A DNA stretch of 64,000 nt from Microcella alkaliphila. Lineage in GTDB: Bacteria; Actinomycetota; Actinomycetes; Actinomycetales; Microbacteriaceae. The notes under the pieces were generated by a model that was not told the origin of the DNA, did no database searches, and saw nothing but the letters and a program-made list of their open reading frames with translations. Of this stretch, positions 50,545-59,216 are shown one piece after another. A program made the position numbers and the translations under genes. How positions within the stretch are numbered: the first letter of the stretch is position 1; each line of letters begins with the position of its first letter. The DNA lies in the NCBI RefSeq assembly GCF_004216855.1, contig NZ_SGXT01000017.1:1-64000 (forward strand), read 5' to 3'.

Positions 50545-50708
50545 CAGGCGGCGTCGCCCGCGACCGGACGCTTGAAGTAGGCGACGAGGCCACCCTCGGG
50601 GCCGGTCACGATCTGCACGAGTTCCCAACCCTCGGAGCCCCACGTATTCAGGATCGCCGTGGTGTTGTGGATCATCAGGGGCGTGGTGATGTACTCCCAG
50701 CGCGTCAT
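50544..50708 (-). CDS. DUF4177-like small protein
   Basis: 54 residues: MTRWEYITTPLMIHNTTAIL, then WGSEGWELVQIV and a final strand (GLVAYFKRPV). The WEY…GWELV pattern is typical of DUF4177. Often found before ridA in Actinobacteria; function unknown. ATG 50708 chosen over an in-frame ATG seven codons upstream. Confidence 0.82.
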   Translation of the reverse strand: MTRWEYITTPLMIHNTTAILNTWGSEGWELVQIVTGPEGGLVAYFKRPVAGDAA

Positions 50709-50782
50709 CAGCGGCCTTTCAATTGTCAAAGATGGGTCACGTTCAGAGACGTCATAGGCACCTCTGCCGTAGCCTTGAGTCT

Positions 50783-53428
50783 ATGTCTGCCCAGAATTCT
50801 TCGCCCGCCGGCGCACTGGGGGCGTTCGCCGGCATGATCGGCCTGAGCGCCATCATCGGCTTGCTCACCACGATCATGGTGACCCCCGCCATCGCGGTCA
50901 CCGGCATGGCGGCCAACAACACCATCGGCATCTTCGACAGCCTGCCCGAATACATCCGCATCGACCCGCTCTCGCAGCGCAACGAGCTGTACGCGCAGGT
51001 CAGCAACGATCCGGAAGATGGCTACGTCAAGATCGCCGACGTTTTCAGTGAGAACCGTGAAGAGGTCGACTACGACCAGATCGCCGAGACCGTCATCCAG
51101 GCGACGCTGGCGGCCGAAGACCGACGCTTCTACTCGCACGGCGGCATCGATCCGCAGGGCATTGTGCGGGCGGCCCTCGGCAACTTCGCTGCCGGCGACA
51201 TCACCGGCGGCGGATCGACGCTCACCCAGCAGCTCGTGAAGAACATCTTCATCAACCAGGCGATCCAGCAGTTCCCGCCCGGCGAAGAGCGAAACGAGGC
51301 GGTGCGCGCGGCGCAAGAGACGACGCTCGAGCGCAAGCTCAACGAAGCGAAGCTCGCCATCGGCCTCGAAAAGCAGTACACCAAAGACGAGATCATGCTC
51401 GCGTACCTGAACATCGCGGGCTTCGGCGGCAACACCTACGGCATCGAGGCCGCCGCGCAGCTGTACTTCGGCATCACCGCCGCCGAGCTCAACGTCGCGC
51501 AAGCGGCAAGCCTGATCGCGATTGTGCAGCAACCAAGCGCGCGTTCTCTACTGAGTGAAGAAAATTACCAGCGCAACCAGGATCGCCGAAACTTCATCAT
51601 TCGCGGCATGTACGACGAAGGCTTCATCAGCGCTGCCGAACGTGACGAGGCGCTCAACACGCCGGTCGACGCCGAGTTCGTCACCCTGTCAACCCCGCGC
51701 TCTGGCTGCATCGCGGCCGACGAGTACGCCCGGTACATGTGTGACTACGTCGTCAACCTGATTCCCGAACTCGAGTCGCTCGGGGCGACGCCCGAGGAGC
51801 GCGAGACCGCGTGGCGTCAGGGCGGCTACGACGTGTACACGACGCTCGATATGTCGCTTCAGCGCGTGGCACAAGACACGGTGTGGAGCGTTGTACCGGC
51901 CGATGCCGTGGGTGAAACCGGCAACGGCATCCCCTACGACATCGGTGGCGCCAGCATTTCGGTCGAGTCGAACACCGGGCGCATCCTGACGATGGCGCAG
52001 AACAAGCGGTTCGACAACAGTCTCGAAGGCGGGGGCGTGACGACCAGCGCCGTGAACTTCAACACCGACTTCCCGTACGGCGGCTCCCGCGGCTTCCAGA
52101 CCGGATCGACCTACAAGATTTTCGCTCTCGTCGAATGGCTGGAATCAGGTCGAGGCCTCCAAGAGTTCATCGACGGGTCGCGCAGTCGCTTCGAGCCTGC
52201 GACCTTCACCGACTCGTGCAACGGGCCGTGGGGCGGTGCTGCTTGGGAGCCGCGCAACTTTGCGGGTGCTGGCGGCGGCGTGATGAGTGTTCTGCAGGCA
52301 ACCGTGAACTCGGTCAACACGTCGTATGCGGCGATCGCGCAGCAGCTCGACCTGTGCGGCATCGCCGACGCTGCGGAACGGCTCGGCGTAACGCGGGCCG
52401 ACGGAGGTCCCCTGCAGACCAACCCGTCGGCAGTCCTTGGCACCAACGAGATCTCGCCCTTGAGTATGGCCGCCGCGTTCGGTGCGATTCAGAACGGCGG
52501 CCAATACTGCGAGCCGATCGCCGTCGATCGCCTTATCGATCGCAACGGCACTGAGCTACCTGGCCAGGTCTCAGAGTGCCGCCAGGCGATTGACGCCGAC
52601 GTCGCCGCCGCCACAACCTTCGCCATGCGCGAGGTCATCACCCGCGGAACCGGTCAGGCCTCGAACCCGGGCGGCGACGTCCCCGTTGTTGGCAAGACGG
52701 GAACCACCGACAACGCGCGTCACACCTGGATGGTCGGCGGCTCGACGCGCATCGGCACCGCCTCGTGGGTGGGCAACATCACCGGCGAGTTCGTCGTGAG
52801 CAATCTGCCGAACGGCACAAACCTCCGGCACGAGATCTTCCGACCCATCATGGGCGCCGCGAATGCTGCCTACGGTGGCGACGCGATCCCCGAGGTTCCC
52901 GACCGCCTACTGCGCGGCCAGGGCGTGAACCTGCCCGATGTGACCGGCCAGGACCCCGAGGTCGCCCGCGGCATCATCGAGGGCCTCGGTTTCCGACTCA
53001 TCATCGAGGGGGGACGAGTCGACTCCACCGTGCCCGAGGGTCTCATCGCCACGCAAAACCCCGCTCCTGGCGCGTTCCTCAGCCTCGGGACCCCCGTTCG
53101 GGTTCAGCTGAGTGCAGGAAACCAAACAACGATGCCCGACGTCGTGAGCCCCGGCTACACGCTCGACCAGGCTCGAGCCGTACTGGCCGACGCAGGGTTC
53201 TCGAACATCGTGGTCAGGTGCGACGCGCGACGCCCGAACCCCGGCCCAACACCGAACCCGGAGCCGAGCCAGAACCCGGCACCGTCACCGAGCGTGGAGC
53301 CGAGCCCGGCGCCGACGCCCCCCGCGTCTGCCCCTGAGCGAGTGACCGAGCAGAGCCCCGCGGCCGGCGAAACGGTCAACCGAGACGCAACGATTCGCAT
53401 CACCGTGCAACGAGACAATTGCCGATGA
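50783..53428 (+). CDS. Bifunctional penicillin-binding protein with PASTA domains (PonA2-like)
   Basis: 881 residues: a short cytoplasmic start and one membrane helix (IIGLLTTIMVTPAIAV), then glycosyltransferase GT51 with LAAEDRRFYSHGGIDPQG and STLTQQLVKN. The transpeptidase follows, with STYK (GSTYKIFALV), SVN (NSVNTSYA) and KTGT (GKTGTTDN), then two PASTA domains (NLPDVTGQDPEVARGIIEGL and TMPDVVSPGYTLDQARAVL) and a Pro-rich segment. It polymerises and cross-links peptidoglycan. The PonA2–metallophosphoesterase pair and nearby RidA recall mycobacterial Rv3678c–Rv3683 (from memory). Confidence 0.95.
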   Translation: MSAQNSSPAGALGAFAGMIGLSAIIGLLTTIMVTPAIAVTGMAANNTIGIFDSLPEYIRIDPLSQRNELYAQVSNDPEDGYVKIADVFSENREEVDYDQIAETVIQATLAAEDRRFYSHGGIDPQGIVRAALGNFAAGDITGGGSTLTQQLVKNIFINQAIQQFPPGEERNEAVRAAQETTLERKLNEAKLAIGLEKQYTKDEIMLAYLNIAGFGGNTYGIEAAAQLYFGITAAELNVAQAASLIAIVQQPSARSLLSEENYQRNQDRRNFIIRGMYDEGFISAAERDEALNTPVDAEFVTLSTPRSGCIAADEYARYMCDYVVNLIPELESLGATPEERETAWRQGGYDVYTTLDMSLQRVAQDTVWSVVPADAVGETGNGIPYDIGGASISVESNTGRILTMAQNKRFDNSLEGGGVTTSAVNFNTDFPYGGSRGFQTGSTYKIFALVEWLESGRGLQEFIDGSRSRFEPATFTDSCNGPWGGAAWEPRNFAGAGGGVMSVLQATVNSVNTSYAAIAQQLDLCGIADAAERLGVTRADGGPLQTNPSAVLGTNEISPLSMAAAFGAIQNGGQYCEPIAVDRLIDRNGTELPGQVSECRQAIDADVAAATTFAMREVITRGTGQASNPGGDVPVVGKTGTTDNARHTWMVGGSTRIGTASWVGNITGEFVVSNLPNGTNLRHEIFRPIMGAANAAYGGDAIPEVPDRLLRGQGVNLPDVTGQDPEVARGIIEGLGFRLIIEGGRVDSTVPEGLIATQNPAPGAFLSLGTPVRVQLSAGNQTTMPDVVSPGYTLDQARAVLADAGFSNIVVRCDARRPNPGPTPNPEPSQNPAPSPSVEPSPAPTPPASAPERVTEQSPAAGETVNRDATIRITVQRDNCR

Positions 53429-54375
53429 AGACGGTCGCCGCGAGGGCGGCCGCCGTAACCCTCGGGGTTGCGGCGGCCGCTGCCGTATACGCAATCGGGA
53501 TCGAACGTCGTGCCTATCGAGTGCGCACAGAGATCGTTCCCGTTCTCAGGCCGGGCGCCGACCCGATTCGCATTCTGCACCTCAGCGACCTGCATCTCGC
53601 ACCCTGGCAGCACGATCGAATCGATTGGGTTCGCGGCCTGACCTCTCTAAGGCCCGACCTCATCGTCTCGACGGGCGACCTGCTCGGCCATACCGAGGCT
53701 CTGCCCGCCCTGACCGAGGCGCTGATGCCGTTCGACGGCGTGCCCGGAGTCTTCGTACACGGGTCGAACGACTACTTCGCGCCCACCTTCAAGAACCCGC
53801 TGCGCTACCTACTCGGGCCCTCGAAGGGGGACGCCGACGACGTTGAGCGCCTCGATGTCGACGCGCTCGAACGCCTGCTCGGCGAGCGGCTCGGCTGGCA
53901 CGGACTCAACAACGATGTCGGCCAGCTCGCCATCAACGGGTCGATCCTCGACCTCGTCGGCGTCAACGACGCCCACCGCGGATGGGATCGCCTCGACATC
54001 GTGCCGTCGCTGCTCGACGAACTGCGTGAACAGGACGACGACGACACTGACGACCCCGCTGTCACAATCGGCGTGACGCACGCCCCCTACCGACGCGTGC
54101 TCGACACGTTCACCACTCAGGGCGCCGACCTGATCTTCGCGGGCCACACCCACGGCGGGCAGGTCTGCCTGCCGGGCGGGCGCGCCCTCGTCACCAACTG
54201 TGACCTTCCCGCCGAGCAAGCCCGGGGCCTCAGCCTCTGGTACCACGCACACCACGCCGCCTACCTCAACGTCTCAGCCGGCCTCGGCCATTCGATCTAC
54301 GCTCCCGTGCGCTTCGCCTGCCCTCCCGAGGCCGTGCTCGTGACACTCGTCGGCGACGACATCGGGTACGCTTGA
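53425..54375 (+). CDS. Calcineurin-like metallophosphoesterase
   Basis: A 316-residue membrane-anchored phosphoesterase. N-terminal helix (VTLGVAAAAAVYAIGI), then metal-binding ILHLSDLHLAP (DxH), VSTGDLLG (GD), HGSNDYF (GN-type, here SND), VTHAPY and FAGHTHGGQ (GHxH). ATG 53425 overlaps the PBP stop as ATGA, so both are made together. It probably acts at the membrane; the substrate is unknown. Confidence 0.92.
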   Translation: MKTVAARAAAVTLGVAAAAAVYAIGIERRAYRVRTEIVPVLRPGADPIRILHLSDLHLAPWQHDRIDWVRGLTSLRPDLIVSTGDLLGHTEALPALTEALMPFDGVPGVFVHGSNDYFAPTFKNPLRYLLGPSKGDADDVERLDVDALERLLGERLGWHGLNNDVGQLAINGSILDLVGVNDAHRGWDRLDIVPSLLDELREQDDDDTDDPAVTIGVTHAPYRRVLDTFTTQGADLIFAGHTHGGQVCLPGGRALVTNCDLPAEQARGLSLWYHAHHAAYLNVSAGLGHSIYAPVRFACPPEAVLVTLVGDDIGYA

Positions 54376-54402
54376 CACGTGCGGCTCAGCCGCAGACCTC
54401 CA

Positions 54403-54476
54403 CGGGGTATGGCGCAGCTTGGTAGCGCGCGTCGTTCGGGACGACGAGGTCGCAGGTTCAAATCCTGTTACCCCGA
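54403..54476 (+). tRNA. tRNA-Pro (anticodon CGG)
   Basis: Plus-strand cloverleaf: acceptor CGGGGTA/TACCCCG, D stem GCGC/GCGC, anticodon loop TTCGGGA with anticodon CGG flanked by GCGTCG/CGACG pairs, and T arm GCAGG-TTCAAAT-CCTGT. Discriminator A; CCA not encoded. The terminator at 54500–54533 follows. Confidence 0.95.
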
Positions 54477-54499
54477 CGGTGTCCTCATTGAGGACAGAG

Positions 54500-54533
54500 A
54501 AAACCCTCGAGCCTTCCGGTTCGAGGGTTTTCT
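54500..54533 (+). terminator. Rho-independent terminator after tRNA-Pro
   Basis: AAAACCCTCGA pairs with TCGAGGGTTTT around a GCCTTCCGGT loop, followed by CTCG. The symmetrical A and T runs allow it to work in both directions, ending tRNA-Pro on the plus strand and tdk on the minus strand. Confidence 0.85.
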
Positions 54534-54537
54534 CGTC

Positions 54538-55206
54538 TCAGCTGAAGTCGGGGTCGGGCGCGAGCACATCGGGGTCGAGCTCGACAGGCGCCCGCCTGCC
54601 AGAGGCGAGCGTGTCGCCGGACTCGTCGAGGTAACACGAGCCGCACAGCGACTCGTACGCGACGTCGACGCCGTCGATGGCGACCTGGTCCCCCGCAAAA
54701 ATGAACCGACCACCCACGGTTCTACCGTTGAAGATGGCTTTGCGTCCGCACCGGCAGATCGTCTTCAACTCTTCGAGCGAGTGGGCGATCTCGAGCAGGC
54801 GCCGACTTCCCGGGAAGGCCACCGTCTGAAAATCGGTACGGATGCCGTAGGCGAGCACCGGAATGTTCTCGCGGATGGCGATGCGCAACAGGTCATCCAC
54901 CTGCTCGGGAGTCAGGAACTGCGACTCGTCAACCAGCAGGCAGGACACGTCGCGACCCTCGTCGCGCAGCACCGCAGCGCGCTGGCGCTGAAAAACCGTG
55001 TAGACGTCGTCAGGGAGGTCGATGGTGAAGTCGACGGGGCGGGTGACGCCGAGGCGCGACACGATCGTCTGGTCGCCCTTCGTGTCGATGCGTGGCTTCG
55101 CGAGCAGCACCCGCTGGCCGCGCTCTTGGTAGTTGTAGGCCGCCTGCAGCAGCGCCGTCGACTTGCCGCTGTTCATCGCCCCGTACCGGAAGTACAGCTT
55201 CGCCAT
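54538..55206 (-). CDS. tdk: Thymidine kinase
   Basis: A 222-residue type-II thymidine kinase: P-loop RYGAMNSGKSTALLQ, DESQFLTPEQV, GIRTDFQTVAFPGSRRLLEIA, and a zinc-binding lasso with CRCGRKA and SLCGSCYL. It salvages thymidine to dTMP. Start ATG 55206 shares one base with the response-regulator stop (TAATG), so it may be cotranslated, although the function is unrelated. Confidence 0.95.
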   Translation of the reverse strand: MAKLYFRYGAMNSGKSTALLQAAYNYQERGQRVLLAKPRIDTKGDQTIVSRLGVTRPVDFTIDLPDDVYTVFQRQRAAVLRDEGRDVSCLLVDESQFLTPEQVDDLLRIAIRENIPVLAYGIRTDFQTVAFPGSRRLLEIAHSLEELKTICRCGRKAIFNGRTVGGRFIFAGDQVAIDGVDVAYESLCGSCYLDESGDTLASGRRAPVELDPDVLAPDPDFS

Positions 55207-55868
55207 TACTGCAGGTATCCGTCCTCGGCGGCTCGCCGGATCAGTTCAGACTTCGTCGACGCTGGTCGCCCCGCTCGCGCATACTTGTCGCGCACTCGGC
55301 GCAGGTAGGTTTTCGCCGTCTCGTACTGCACGTTCATGCGAGTGGCGACCTCGTTGGTCGACAGGCCGCTCGCGTACAGGGCAAGCGCCTCCCCCTCGCT
55401 CTGCGAGAGCTTGGGGCGAGCGTGGCGCGTGGCGCCCGATGGCAGCGGCCGCCAATCGCGGGGCTGCTCGGGCGACGACTCGAGGCCCATCACCCGACGG
55501 GCGGTCTCCATGACCTCGCCGAGCGGCATCGTCTTCGTGAGGAACGCGGAAGCACCGGCGTCGAATGCCCGCTGGCGCGACTCATCCGTGTCGAGGCTCG
55601 TCAAGACGATCACCTTCGCGCCGGCAGCACGGCAGGTGCGCACACGCGCCTCGATCGACACCGGCTCTTGCAGCTGAAAGTCGAGCAGCACCAGGTCGGT
55701 CGGGAACTGCTCGCTCTGCACGAGTTCGAACCAGGTGGGCGCGGTCAGCACGAGATCGAAGTCGGGTGCGTTCGCGCTGATCCACGACGAGAGGCTGTCG
55801 AGCAGCAGCTCGTGGTCGTCGAGGATAGCCAGGCGCACGCGAGCGTGCGGGAACGCCCTAGTGTCCAT
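55206..55868 (-). CDS. NarL/LuxR-family response regulator
   Basis: 220 residues. The receiver has D-D pair (LAILDDHELLLDS), phosphoacceptor in LVLLDFQLQEP and Lys in FLTKTMPLGEV; the C-terminal LuxR-type HTH reads KLSQSEGEALALYASGLSTN, EVATRMNVQYETAKTYLRRV. ATG 55868 is used; a TTG two codons upstream is possible. It overlaps the preceding membrane gene by 11 bases, and the kinase at 57056–58261 is probably its partner. Confidence 0.9.
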   Translation of the reverse strand: MDTRAFPHARVRLAILDDHELLLDSLSSWISANAPDFDLVLTAPTWFELVQSEQFPTDLVLLDFQLQEPVSIEARVRTCRAAGAKVIVLTSLDTDESRQRAFDAGASAFLTKTMPLGEVMETARRVMGLESSPEQPRDWRPLPSGATRHARPKLSQSEGEALALYASGLSTNEVATRMNVQYETAKTYLRRVRDKYARAGRPASTKSELIRRAAEDGYLQ

Positions 55869-57059
55869 ACTCAAACTCTAGAACGAGGGCGCCGTCACGC
55901 TCGACCGCAACGCAGCGGCGCGCCAGACCGCGTACCGCGGCGATGAGCGGCGCAAGATCGTCGCGAACCTCCTCCGCGGGCCGCTCACTGACGGCGGCGA
56001 TCCGCACCCTGAGGCCGCGACCTGCCGTAGGCGGCGCGATCGCGAGGTCGATGCGAACGGTGCCCACAGCATCCATGACGGCCGAGAGCATCGCGCGAAT
56101 GAGCGTGCGCTCTTCGAGCGTTCCGGCGCGGCCGGCGTCGGCCGGGTCGTCGATGGTGACGGTGGGCGCCAGCTCGGGTCGTCGAACGATCAGTTCATCG
56201 ACGAGTTCGCGTGACCAGCTGCGCTGCACGGCATCGACCAGGGTGCGACGGATGCTCGCGGCGCGTTCCGCCGCCTCGTCGCGATCAGCGATCGTCACCT
56301 CGCCCCGATCGACCACACGATCGAGCACACGGGCATCGCATCACGGCCCGCGCGGCTGATCTGCTGCTGACGGACCGAGCGGGCGACGCCGCCACGTGCC
56401 TCCCGTGCGAGGGACTCTGCACGGCGCCAGGCCCGCTTCTCCCACGACAGGACGGAGCCGTTCATCGAGCGGGCGTAGCCAACTGCGGCCGAGCCGATGA
56501 TGAGGATGACGACCGAGCCGGAGATCGCGAACAGGGGCGCAGGCAGCGGCGTCTGCGCGTACGGTGACTGCAGGAGCCCCAGGACGGCCGCGACGCCGGT
56601 GTGAACGCCCGTCCAGATCGCCAGTTCGGCCGGCGATCGGTACGAGGTGAGGGCGAACAGGGTGAGGGCGACGACGAGCGGTGCCCAGTCGTCGCGGACG
56701 GCCACGTTGCCACCCCACGTTGCGAGAGCGGCGCTGATCATGAGGAGAACTAGGAGGCCGTGCAATACGAGGGCGGACGCACGCGACCACCCCGGTCGGC
56801 TCAGCCGGGTGCGGTCGACGAGAAAGACCACCGCGGCCACGAGAATCACAAACGTCGCCACCAGGAAGGGAAACGACGTCACCTGCTCGGCCTTCGTGAC
56901 CGAGTCGAGTATTGCGAGCACCACCATCGACACCGCGATGACAACCGTCAGCGGGCGAGCCGCAGCGGCTGACAGTGGATCGACGTTCTCCATGCGCATC
57001 CGCCACGGGTGCGGACGAGTGCCCAGAGGGCCGATCACGGTGGTCGGGGTGGCAGTCAC
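55858..57059 (-). pseudogene. Membrane protein with degenerate ATPase-like C-terminus, split by a frameshift
   Basis: Two overlapping frames look like one gene. The first (57059–56295) has a leader and six hydrophobic segments (VVIAVSMVVLAILD … IIGSAAVGYA) and a cytoplasmic start (SWEKRAWRRAESLAREARGG) of kinase-like linker. It ends in an unrelated run after RDAMPV. The second (56328–55858) continues naturally with LDRVVDRGEVTIADRDEAAE and a domain resembling a HATPase without N or G boxes. Removing one TG from a GTGTG at about 56323 joins them. The gene starts at GTG 57059 with a GTGA overlap to the kinase. It may be a real frameshift, a programmed one, or a sequencing error. Confidence 0.65.
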
Positions 57060-58261
57060 GGGGCACCGTCCCCCGACGCGACGACGGGTGCGGGCCTCGT
57101 GGCGGGCACTCGCAAGGCGACCGTCGTGCCGCTCCCCTCCCGCGACCACACCTGGGCCTCGCCGCCGATCGCTTCCATGCGGGCGAGGATGCTCATGTCG
57201 ACACCCAGCCGACCATCCCCTCCCGGCGATGGCTCGAACCCGCAGCCTGCATCGACGATCATCGCCGACACATCATCGTGACCCGCGCCGATCACCACCT
57301 CTGCCTCGGCGACACCGGCGTGGCGGCGGACGTTGACGAGCGCCTGGCCGATGGCGCGCAGAAACTCCGCACGCGCATCCCTTTCGATGCGATCGAGCAC
57401 GGCGAGGTCGCCCGAGACGGCGACCGCGAGTTCGCCCGCGGTGGCGTCAGCGAGCATCCGGGCGAAGTCGGCAGCCTCGACGGGCATGTCGTCGGGATCC
57501 TCGGCGAGCCAGTCTTCGCCCACGAGCGTCGCGAGGTCGGCAGAGATCGACTCAGCCACACCGGGCCGGAGCGGGCCCTCATCGTGCTGCGCGATCAGAG
57601 CCAGGTCGTTCAGCACGGTGTCGTGCACGAGCGCGGTCGCACGGCGCTCGAAACCGCGCCGGGTTTCCGCCAACATCTCGTCGCGCACCGCCCGATACAG
57701 CAGGGGAAGCGCCGTGCGCGCGCGGAGACGCTGCAAGCGAAGCGACGCGAGGCCGGCAACGAGAAACGCCCAGAGGATGATGGGCCCCGGCGCTGGAGTC
57801 CAGCTCGCACCGAGTGCCGTGATGACCACGGCCGACGACACCTCGGCGGCGAGAAGGCCCGCGGTGGTCCACGCCACCGCGCGCAGGATTCCCGGCCCGA
57901 CACCGACAATCAAGATCACCGCCGACTTCACCAGCCCCACCGTGAAGTCGTCGTTGCGTGGCACCGTGTCGAGCTGGGCAGTGCCGATGACCGTGAACCA
58001 GGCGATGCACGCACCTCCGACGAAGAGGTAGCCCGCGCCAATGAACGCCAATGGGCTGCGATCGAGAAGAACGAGCAATCCGATCATGGGCGCGAGAACG
58101 ATAAGGGCCGGCCACACGGTGATCTCGGGCAACGTGACCTGCAGGGTCACGACGACGGCAGCCGCGGCCACAAGACAGGCGGCGGCAGCGGCGTGCCCGG
58201 CGCGCACAACGGCGAGCGACGCGGTCGAGCTCGCGAGGTGCGGAGGCAACCCGAGGGGCAC
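57056..58261 (-). CDS. NarL-type membrane sensor histidine kinase
   Basis: A 401-residue kinase with about six N-terminal membrane helices (AGHAAAAACLVAAAAVVVTL, AVILIVGVGPGILRAV). A HisKA_3-like segment follows (ERRATALVHDTVLNDLALIA, His in HDT), and then a HATPase domain with the N box as ALVNVRRHA and the G box as DAGCGFEP plus GSGTTV. It is the likely partner of the LuxR-type regulator, with the frameshifted gene between them. The GTG start at 58261 lies 27 bases from the 22-bp repeat array. Confidence 0.88.
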   Translation of the reverse strand: MPLGLPPHLASSTASLAVVRAGHAAAAACLVAAAAVVVTLQVTLPEITVWPALIVLAPMIGLLVLLDRSPLAFIGAGYLFVGGACIAWFTVIGTAQLDTVPRNDDFTVGLVKSAVILIVGVGPGILRAVAWTTAGLLAAEVSSAVVITALGASWTPAPGPIILWAFLVAGLASLRLQRLRARTALPLLYRAVRDEMLAETRRGFERRATALVHDTVLNDLALIAQHDEGPLRPGVAESISADLATLVGEDWLAEDPDDMPVEAADFARMLADATAGELAVAVSGDLAVLDRIERDARAEFLRAIGQALVNVRRHAGVAEAEVVIGAGHDDVSAMIVDAGCGFEPSPGGDGRLGVDMSILARMEAIGGEAQVWSREGSGTTVALRVPATRPAPVVASGDGAP

Positions 58262-58287
58262 ACGGGCTCCTTCCGTCGGGGGCGGGG

Positions 58288-58386
58288 TTCGCCTGATTTC
58301 GGGGTGGCGTTCGCCTGATTTCGGGGTGGCGTTCGCCTGATTTCGGGGTGGCGTTCGCCTGATTTCGGGGTGGCGTTCGCCTGATT
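58288..58386. repeat. 22-bp tandem repeat, 4.5 copies
   Basis: A unit beginning TTCGCCTGATTTC and ending GGGGTGGCG is repeated at 58288, 58310, 58332 and 58354 without visible change, with an incomplete fifth copy to 58386 (TTCGCCTGATT). A degenerate part-copy precedes it. The array occupies the whole space between the start of the histidine kinase (58261, minus) and pxpA (58443, plus), where both promoters must lie. Confidence 0.95.
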
Positions 58387-58442
58387 ATCGCCCGCGGCAC
58401 CGACGCTCGCCATCCCCCGCGCGGGCCACGTAGGCTCGCAGC

Positions 58443-59216
58443 ATGCCCGCGATCGACCTGAACAGCGACCTCGGCGAGGGCTGGGCCGGCATTTCGGTCG
58501 CCGACGATGATGCGATGCTGCAGCTCGTGACGAGCGCGAACCTCGCCTGCGGCGGGCACGCCGGCGACGCGGATGCGCGGTGGAACGCCGTGCACGCGGC
58601 CGTTGACACTGGCGTGGTCATCGGTGCGCACCCGTCCTACGTCGACCGGGAGGGCTTCGGGCGTCGCGCGATGGATGTTCCCGGGCCCGTGCTGGAACGG
58701 CAGATTCGCGAGCAGCTCGACGCGCTACTCGACACGTGCGACGGGATTCCGGGTGCCGTCGTGCGCTATCTCAAGCCGCACGGAGCGCTCTACTCGCGCA
58801 TCCTCGCCGACGCCGACCAGGCCGACGCCGTCGCCCGAGTGGCCGCCGAGTTCGAGCTTCCCGTGCTCGCCCTCGCCGGAGTGCCGGGGTCGGCGATTCA
58901 GCGCGCGTGCGACCGCCGCTTCGTCGACGTGATTGGGGAAGCCTTCGCCGACCGGTCATATGCCGCCGACGGCACACTTGTCTCCCGGGGTTTGTCCGGC
59001 GCCGTCATCGATGACGCCGATGTCGTGCGGGCGCGCGCCGTGCGCCTCGCGACCGAGGGGATCATCGACACTATCGACGGCGGAACCCTGCGCATCGACG
59101 CCCGGAGCGTGTGCGTGCACGGCGACACGCGTGGCGCCGTCGCGCTCGCCCAGGGCGTTCGGGCGGGTCTCGACGATGCGGGAGTCGACGTGCGCCCGTT
59201 TCTCTTACACTCATGA
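58443..59216 (+). CDS. pxpA: 5-Oxoprolinase subunit A (LamB/YcsF family)
   Basis: A 257-residue TIM-barrel subunit: IDLNSDLGEGWAGISVADD at the N-terminus, ANLACGGHAGD, HPSYVDREGFGRR, YLKPHGALYSRI and GEAFADRSYAADGTLVSR. It opens 5-oxoproline together with PxpB and PxpC. Start ATG 58443 is preceded by CGCAGC. The stop overlaps the pxpBC start as ATGA. Confidence 0.95.
   Translation: MPAIDLNSDLGEGWAGISVADDDAMLQLVTSANLACGGHAGDADARWNAVHAAVDTGVVIGAHPSYVDREGFGRRAMDVPGPVLERQIREQLDALLDTCDGIPGAVVRYLKPHGALYSRILADADQADAVARVAAEFELPVLALAGVPGSAIQRACDRRFVDVIGEAFADRSYAADGTLVSRGLSGAVIDDADVVRARAVRLATEGIIDTIDGGTLRIDARSVCVHGDTRGAVALAQGVRAGLDDAGVDVRPFLLHS

Noticed and set aside
58147-58413. 88-codon frame with repeated NQANATPKSGE peptides
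   Set aside because: It is only the translation of the 22-bp tandem repeat; 22 is not a multiple of 3, so the peptide repeats every three units by arithmetic.
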